A DNA stretch of 64,000 nt from Nephrocerus scutellatus (lineage: Eukaryota > Arthropoda > Insecta > Diptera > Pipunculidae), in the NCBI GenBank assembly GCA_947095585.1, contig OX352763.1, positions 18,091,462 to 18,155,461 on the forward strand, read 5' to 3'. Both the position numbers and the translations under genes were made by a program. Below the pieces are notes generated by a model. That model was not told the DNA's origin. It saw only the letters and a program-made list of their open reading frames with translations, and ran no database searches. Below, one piece after another: positions 57,171 through 64,000 of this stretch. Position 1 is the stretch's first letter; the number at the start of each line of letters is the position of its first letter.

Positions 57171-57703
57171 TTAAATTAACGAAAGATATTTCAATATCTA
57201 ATTATTAGTCTGCGGCTTCAAGAGCTTGGAAAAAAATGGTCGTTAGTACCATGTGACGTTACGAAGACGAAGACGACGGCTTGCCTTTAAACAAAGACTT
57301 TTTACCAACTTCTCGGAAGGAATCCAAAAATATATTATGGACGGAAAAGCTTAGGAAATAGTAAGGCCAGCCCTGAAGAACACCTCTTCAAGCGTATTGG
57401 GAAAATACTATCGGCCATAGAATAGTATATTTTCTATGTTAACACACTAATGTGGATAACGCCTACTTTCGAGGGTAGGTTATAGCGTAGAAAACGTAAA
57501 ATAGTATATTACATAACGAGCAAGGAAAGTGGAGTTTATCGTGCGAGGTCGAAGCTTGACGAACGAGGCGGTAGCCGAGTTCGACAATCTAACGAGCACG
57601 ATGAGCACTTTTCTGCAAGTCGTGTACGCTATTTTTCTCGCGTCCAAACCGGTTTTTTTTTTGCTTAAACGAGAGAGAAGCAGAAATGTGAGAATGTGTA
57701 TTC
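57171..57703. other. End of unit A, unassigned
   Basis: No recognisable gene. A GC-richer stretch (57530-57640) with many CGAGC-type motifs is partly deleted in unit B. It ends at the tandem junction at 57703/57704. Confidence 0.4.
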
Positions 57704-57744
57704 GCCAAGTGGTATTAAGGTGTCTTTAGCTTATAATGATAACA

Positions 57745-58649
57745 TAGAAATCATTCTTTCTTTCCTTTACTCCGCGGGGGAGCATAGGGCTTCTAAAAAC
57801 GCACGCCAACGAACTCGATTTAGCGCCTGAAGTTTCAAGAGACGCAACTCGGTCCTCTCTTCTCATCCTCATCTTCTATTGTCCTTTTCCATGTCTTGCT
57901 AGGACTTGTTGCTTGTGGATGCCAGTCGAGCGCTAGTTTCGTAATATCGTCCGCTGGCTTTCTCATAGTGTGACCAATCCAGCTCCATTTTTGTCGTCTG
58001 ATGGTGATCGCGAATCCTCGTTAAGCACTTGTTGACGAAGACTTGGGGGCACGTCGCAATTTACTCTGTGACTTTCCACGTTTCGCAGCCATACAAGAGT
58101 ACTGAGAGAACGTTAGATCTGAAGATCATTAGCTTCAGATTCCGGGAGATTTGCGAGGAGTTCCAGGTATTATTTAGCATACTATAGGAGTGTCGCGCCT
58201 TGTTTACACGGGAGCGCACATCCGAGTCAGCACCATCATTTTTTGACATCCCAAATAACAGAACTTATCGGCTTCCTCTATCTGATGTCCGTCAATCGAG
58301 AGATCACATGTTCGACTTGCGTTAACGCGAAGTGGTTTTGGTTTTGAGACTTTGTTAGCGTGGAGTTCTAGTGAGTTTAGTTTTCGCTCCATGCCACCTA
58401 ACAATTGTGATAGGAGACAGATATCATTGGCATAGTCCAGGTCTTCTAGGGTGTGAAAAACATTCCATGGCAAACCCGATGGAGTACGGGTTACTATTTT
58501 CATCACCCAGTCGATGACAATTGTGAAAAGCAATGGTGAGAGAGTGCAACCTTGCTTGACTCCCGAGTAGATGTTGAAAGGTGAGCCAAGCTGACCGTTA
58601 TGAATGACGCGGCAAGGTTGAAAAAACTTTGTCATTAATGTGTACAGAT
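57745..58649 (-). mobile_element. RTE-like LINE RT relic (unit B)
   Basis: Same fragment as at 51735-52640, including the YAND catalytic box and the same frameshift, so both lesions predate the tandem duplication. A small extra change near 57857 disrupts the C-terminal ORF that is open in units A and C. Confidence 0.85.
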
Positions 58650-59067
58650 TTTATTCATAGGCTTAGTGCTAGCTGCCCGTTTGTTTAAAATTCATTACAA
58701 CACTATAACACTACAGAAATATAACATCAAGCTAAACTGCGTGTGGGGTCATAAGATTTGCGTCACAGCAATGCATAGGCGGTAGGCATACTCGTAAGAT
58801 ACGGTTACGATAGCGCAGATATTTTTAGTAGGCACAGTTAGGCCAACAAATAAAGAACAGGTGTATGGTGTATATTGATTTGAGTTTAAAACCTTTACGC
58901 TTCAATATTTGTCTATGACAAACAGTTCATTCGAAGCGAGCGACTGCTATTTACGTAATTGTGAACGCACAACTCTTAAGCAAATATCAAATGTTCTCAA
59001 AATTAGGATTTCTAACATGATGTTAAACAAGCCGGAGTTTGCAAAAAAAGGCTCGCAATTATTTTCC

Positions 59068-59098
59068 TATAAAAGCCAAAATTTTGTCACAATCAGCA
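59068..59098 (+). promoter_or_regulatory. Core promoter of CAP gene 3
   Basis: TATAAAAG and TCAGCA at the same spacing as in gene 2, 6,009 bp downstream of it. Confidence 0.7.
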
Positions 59099-59121
59099 TA
59101 GAACACTTCTGCTTTAGCAAA

Positions 59122-60018
59122 ATGAAAGTCTTCGTTTGTATTGCTGTTTTAGCCGCTTTTGAGTTAGCTGCGAGCGCTACTGACTACTGTAGTCCATCGC
59201 TTTGCCAAGGTGGAAGGCAACATATTGGTTGTCGCAACAATGACGTAAGTACTATCTTAATCAAAGAGATCTTCCTTTATTTCATTTATATTTCTATGCA
59301 GGCACTAGGCGGTAGCTGTCCACGTGGGGCCAAGTACATTGATGTAACCCCATACATCCAAGACATTCTCGATAAACATAACAGCCATAGAAATGAAATT
59401 GCCTCCGGTTCGAACAGGCGATACTCACAAGCTGCCCGCATGGCCACAATAACTTGGAATCCTGAGTTAGCCAAATTGGCATCGATGAATGTCAAAACTT
59501 GTAACTATCAACATGACGCTTGCCGAAACACTGAGACATATCAATATTCTGGCCAGAATATGGGCTATTCAGCATCTTCAGGGGACTATCCACCAGTTAA
59601 GGAAACAATTTTGGGAATAATTGACTCTTGGTATTCGGAAGAAAAGGACGGTGATATGTCCTACATTAAATCCTATCGTAGCCACATCGCAGGGTGAGTA
59701 TCCAATACTTACATTTCTAAGTGGAAAAAAAACTAATTTTCGCTCGCCTTACACAGAAAAGTGATTGGACACTTTACCGTAATGGTTGCTGACAAGAATG
59801 TTGCTGTGGGCTGCGGAGCAATGACTTATCCCAAGAACTTCGGTGGTGACATCTACTATGCCGTTGAAATAACATGCAACTATGCAACCACGAACATGAT
59901 GAATTTCCCCATCTACGAGGCTGGCGCGGCTGCATCAAAATGTACTACCGGACCCAATCCCAACTACCGGAGCCTTTGCTCTGCCAACGAAAAGTACGAA
60001 GTTAACAAATTCTTCTAA
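59122..60018 (+). CDS. Antigen-5-related CAP protein, gene 3 (unit B)
   Basis: Exons 59122-59244, 59302-59693 and 59757-60018 join to 258 residues with the same splice sites as gene 2. The protein differs from gene 2 at one residue that I can see (Arg for Gly in IGC-R-NND), which agrees with gene 1. Signal peptide, CAP histidines (67 and 177) and all cysteines are retained, so nothing suggests loss of function. Intron 1 differs from gene 2 by one base. It is likely regulated as gene 2, since the duplicated upstream sequence is the same. Confidence 0.93.
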
Positions 60019-61879
60019 CTCCGTTCGGCTGTCGTCTTCAATGATAAAATATAAAATATTGTTATATTATACATTTAATTTGTATATTATAATATAATTA
60101 ATTTGCATAGGCTAAAAATCCAAACTTTCTGACTCTCCAGATGATTGCTATATGTAAACGTAAGATTCTATAGACATCCAAAATGCTATCAATTCGATTA
60201 ACTGAAATTAACTAATATAATCCCTGAATATTTTGAAATTTATGGTAGTCAGCAATGTAAGTAGGTTACCTACTCGTACTCAATTGCTCGAGGAGTATGG
60301 CAGGAGTCGCTGCTTGAGCCTGATCCATTTTGGAATATTATATGTATACGACGGAATCGTTAGAATCTGTATCTTTACCTTTGAAATTAGTAGAAGTTAC
60401 TGAAACTGAATTGGTACATAAGCTAGATGATCACAAAACTGAGGATGTCTTTGTTAGAAGATGGCATAATGGAGAACTCGCGGGTTTATTTTTAGCAATT
60501 TGTTGTCTTGCGTTTCAAGAATTTTGCATTTTTGTTTTTTGTTCAGCAGGTCCAGTCACATCGGGATACAGTCTTTGTCCAAACTTTTTTCTTTTTCTCT
60601 TTTGGAATATAATTTCCCCAGCTTATTTTTTTCGATAGCCACGTGTACGTTTCCGCACTACACCAAGCAATGCATTAACTAATAGTGCAAGTATTGGAGG
60701 AAGAAACGCTGACAACAGACTGGCGAGGAGGCATCCTTTGCTCAATTTATAAGAAAGGGTGAAAACACAACATGCCGCAATTGGAGGATGTTGAGTACCA
60801 CATACAAGATTTTCTCCTCTATGGTTTATGACAGCAAGGCCAGTAAAGCCTACGATGGAAGCATTGCGTAGACCAGGACTCCAAACCTTTTCGGGATACC
60901 AAACTGGATGAAATCGGCTTAAAATTGAGACCAGTGGAGTGCTTTTTTGCGAGCGGCCAGGACCGTACCCCGGTTGTATAGCCAAATATGATGATAATGC
61001 CTTTATATAAGACAATAAGTCTGTTGGAAACATACTTCCCCGAAGGGTCCATCTGCAGCATATAATCTTATCTGAAATGGTGCACGACTTGAACACGGGA
61101 TATAAATCAAGGGTCGTGGGTGCTTAGAGTATGCTCCGGATGGGTAATGTATTCGTTCTCGCGACCCGAAGTGGACTACTGGTACTCATTCTGAACGAAC
61201 TGAGTTCCTTGATGACAGATCTCACCAAGGTCGCCATTGGTTCCGCGGGGTTGTCCGTGCTCACAGATAAAATAAGGTCGACCGTAAGGTTGACTGGTCT
61301 GAGGACAACTTTGGATGAGGACCCAGCACGTTCTGAGGATGCAACGCGGCGGCTGCCGTTTACTCTCGAAGAGAGGACTGCTAAATTGTACATAGTTCAT
61401 GAGTATGCTTAATGGCGAAAGCTAGGCAAGCGCGGGGCTCATACCCCAACTCACCAACGATGTTGGAAACATACTACGTATTGCTATAATTTAATTTCGC
61501 AATGAAAAACAACAACAAAAAACTAAAACAAAATTTGTTAGACTCTGTAGTAGCTTCGTAACAAATTGAAAACACCTGTCAATATCCAACTTCTACAAAA
61601 TCAATTGGTCTCACGTCGTGTAAAAATACAAGTCATGACATTTAACTAATCGTCCACAAACACGGTGGTCTGGAAATTACAATTACAGTTGCTTTGTAAA
61701 CTCATTAATATGGTAATTAATTTTTTCACTCTTAACTGAAGCTTAATGAACATTTATATCGGTCGGTCACGATTCACACTCAAGATTATTTTTATTTTCC
61801 GCTTATCAGCCAAAGTGTCAAAATTTTGTGCATAACACCCTGTATTTGTTTTCGTTTTCTTATTTGGAGACAGCTGATT
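60019..61879. other. Downstream part of unit B: LINE 3' end and unassigned DNA
   Basis: Counterpart of 54010-55870. The LINE tail is at about 60789-61004. The unassigned 102-aa and 93-aa ORFs recur at 60330-60638 and 61131-61412. A cluster of substitutions at about 60735-60765 distinguishes it from unit A. Confidence 0.45.
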
Positions 61880-62169
61880 GGTTTTTCGAAGCAGGATGTT
61901 CGAGGTACAAATCTCAAAAAAATCAAAAGTTTTTTTCACGGTCCCATATCTTGCGAATGTCTGACGAACATCCGAGAGTAATAAGTAATTACTTGTCACG
62001 CAAAGCTTCTCAACTGGCCTTTCGGATACGGTTTAAAATTGTGGGAGCCTTCTACTTGTGTGCAAAAATATAACGCACGCAACACGTAACATGAAGTGTC
62101 ACGAGAAGCTATGTCTTAGATCACAATGGTCTCTCACAGGAAATATTATTAATTTTAATTGTTGTTGTA
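61880..62169 (+). mobile_element. SINE relic (unit B)
   Basis: Copy of the SINE relic at 55871-56160 carried by the tandem duplication, with a few substitutions. Confidence 0.7.
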
Positions 62170-62712
62170 AGCTTCTATCTAACATAAACATATTTGGTTA
62201 TTGAATACATAGTTTGTCAAAGTTCCTCAAAGCGTTTCATATATATTTCACGTACTAGCTGTACATATAAAGAAAGAACCTCTAATCTTATTAGTACGCC
62301 TAGAGATGGTCTTTCGGTTTAACATTTGAGCGTGTGGAGCCAAGAGTAATATAGTTGAACTTATCGGGAAGCTAAACGCAATCGGCTATTTGTCTTGAGC
62401 CCCGCTGGTAGTAGTTATCGCTACTGCTCAAGAACAATTGAGAGAATTAATTGATTCGGCAAAGTTTTCGTCACCATTAAATTTGAACGCACGGTTCTGT
62501 ATTCTATATGCTACTAAATGTTATTCTGGGTATACTTAAATGAACATCTTGTAAACAGAAGACGGATAAGACATCTAGCACCGTGTAAGGAAGCCTTGGC
62601 ATTTGTACACAGCGTTGGTCATTCCAACGAAGCTTTTTAGTTAACCCACATACCCAGAATTGATCGGGTTTATCGACGCATTGCGTGCGTGGATATTGCG
62701 CCATAATATACT

Positions 62713-62816
62713 CCATTGTGTGCAAAAAAACATGCACAACACAAATGGTCGCGAGAAGCTAGTTCTTGGACCGCAACGGTCTGTCGGGCCGACTATTATT
62801 ATTATTATTATTATTT
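62713..62816 (+). mobile_element. SINE 3' half (unit B)
   Basis: Counterpart of 56755-56858; the ~50 bp immediately upstream are missing in this unit. Confidence 0.75.
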
Positions 62817-62919
62817 AAAGAGTACTCTATTATGTTCTTCCCTTTTTTGTATGCTGTCCAGGTCATACATACGTTGTTGTACGTGTTTTGCTTTCGAAGA
62901 GTAGGGACATTACACAATT

Positions 62920-63130
62920 GGATTAGAATAGTATAGGTGATAAAGCAGAGCCCTGTTGAACGCCAGGATTTATGCGGAGAATTTATGGGTTGTAAAATAC
63001 AAACGGTCAGAAAAATAGATACTTATCCAATGAAACCGGGTATAATAGGTAGACTCTATAAGCACACATTTTAGACAAAAGTTATTGATACCAGACGCTG
63101 TCAAATTGATAGTAACACTTTTTCATTTCA
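62920..63130 (-). mobile_element. Jockey-like RT fragment (unit B)
   Basis: Counterpart of 56960-57170 with the same frame-shifted FDSVWYQSLLSK and GVQQGSALS blocks. Confidence 0.65.
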
Positions 63131-63620
63131 TTAAATTAACGAAAGATATTTCAATATCTAATTATTAGTCTGCGGCTTCAAGAGCTTGGAAAAAAATGGT
63201 CGTTAGTACCATGTGACGTTACGAAGACGAAGACGACGGCTTGCCTTTAAACAAAGACTTTTTACCAACTTCTCGGAAGGAATCCAAAAATATATTATGG
63301 ACGGAAAAGCTTAGGAAATAGTAAGGCCAGCCCTGAAGAACACCTCTTCAAGCGTATTGGGAAAATACTATCGGCCATAGAATAGTATATTTTCTATGTT
63401 AACACACTAATGTGGATAACGCCTACTTTCGAGGGTAGGTTATAGCGTAGAAAACGTAAAATAGTATATTACATAACGAGCAAGGAAAGTGGAGTTTATC
63501 GACAATCTAACGAGCACGATGAGCACTTTTCTGCAAGTCGTGTACGCTATTTTTCTCGCGTCCAAACCGGTTTTTTTTTGCTTAAACGAGAGAGAAGCAG
63601 AAATGTGAGAATGTGTGTTC

Positions 63621-64000
63621 GCCAAGTGGTATTAAGGTGTCTTTAGCTTATAATGATAACATAGAAATCATTCTTTCTTTCCTTTACTCCGCGGGGGAGC
63701 ATAGGGCTTCTAAAAACGCACGCCAACGAACTCGATTTAGCGCCTGAAGTTTCAAGAGACGCAACTCGGTCCTCTGGGATCTTGCTTCATCTTCTATTGT
63801 CCTTTTCCATGTCTTGCTAGGACTTGTTGCTTGTGGATGCCAGTCGAGCGCTAGTTTCGTAATATCGTCCGCTGGCTTTCTCATAGTGTGACCAATCCAG
63901 CTCCATTTTTGTCGTCTGATGGTGATCGCGAATCCTCGTTAAGCACTTGTTGACGAAGACTTGGGGGCACGTCGCAATTTACTCTGTGACTTTCCACGTT
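63621..64000. repeat. Tandem unit C (truncated by window end)
   Basis: The third unit begins with the same GCCAAGTGGTATTAAGG and continues into the RTE-like tail on minus (ORF 63684-63884, ADDITKLALDWHPQATSPS). The array therefore continues beyond the window, and a fourth CAP gene is to be expected about 1.4 kb further on. Confidence 0.9.

Larger units (their letters stand above)
51694..57703. repeat. ~6-kb tandem unit A (6,010 bp)
   Basis: The unit begins at GCCAAGTGGTATTAAGG and repeats from 57704 and again from 63621 with very few differences. It contains an RTE-like RT fragment, CAP gene 2, LINE 3' ends, SINE pieces and a Jockey RT fragment. Relative to unit B it has about 50 bp extra near 56700-56755 and about 42 bp extra near 57538-57580. 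Confidence 0.92.
57704..63620. repeat. ~6-kb tandem unit B (5,917 bp)
   Basis: Second unit of the CAP array, with the same order as unit A. Differences seen: GTCCTCTCTTCTCATCCTC replacing GTCCTCTGGGATCTTGC at its left end, the two deletions described for unit A, and scattered single-base changes (for example R for G in the CAP gene). Confidence 0.92.

Noticed and set aside
1..64000. CRISPR arrays, bacterial operons or phage genes
   Set aside because: The tandem repeats lack uniform spacers and the window is clearly eukaryotic (spliced genes, LINEs, SINEs).

Overview
The window looks like nuclear DNA of a higher (brachyceran) fly, probably tephritid-like. The grounds are intron-split genes with GT-AG junctions, a fly-type Rho exchange factor with poly-His/Gln/Ser tracts, a Gly-rich fly-type selenoprotein K, Antigen-5-related CAP genes, and many decayed insect transposable elements. 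Species cannot be fixed without a database. There are three host loci and probably part of a fourth; most of the rest is repeat-derived.

Layout. 1-12214: non-coding, with an apparently exact 1,431-bp tandem duplication (1345-4204), a fold-back element (9370-9697), a G/T-rich minisatellite (10490-11165), a Jockey-like RT fragment (11165-11430) and a tRNA-derived SINE (11461-11755). 12215-31995: five coding exons (+) of an ARHGEF10-type RhoGEF, which join in one frame to 1,674 codons; the 5' end of the gene is not identified. Its introns hold a ~20-bp minisatellite, a 5'-truncated Jockey-like LINE with target-site duplication, I-like, CR1/RTE-like and mariner relics, SINEs and, in the last intron, an A-rich degenerate repeat. 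32000-35200: 3' flank or 3' UTR with a long CT-rich repeat.

35580-39920: LINE and mariner relics, then an element with inverted ends that carries MADF-type coding pieces. 40650-41259 (-): a three-exon selenoprotein K gene whose last coding exon reads through an in-frame UGA (Sec) and is followed by a SECIS-like hairpin. A short candidate terminal exon of another minus-strand gene lies just upstream of it (41473-41533). 42600-50000: a patchwork of I-like LINE and mariner fragments.

50340-64000: three near-identical Antigen-5-related CAP genes, one on the minus strand and two on the plus strand. The plus-strand genes sit in a ~6-kb tandem array (51694-57703, 57704-63620, a third unit starting at 63621 and running off the window). 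Each unit carries the CAP gene, a dead RTE-like RT fragment, LINE 3' ends and SINE pieces.

The host genes are not functionally linked: Rho GTPase activation (RhoGEF), an ER-membrane selenoprotein (SelK) and secreted CAP proteins. The parts most worth attention are the selenoprotein gene, which ordinary gene prediction would truncate or miss, and the very recent CAP expansion.
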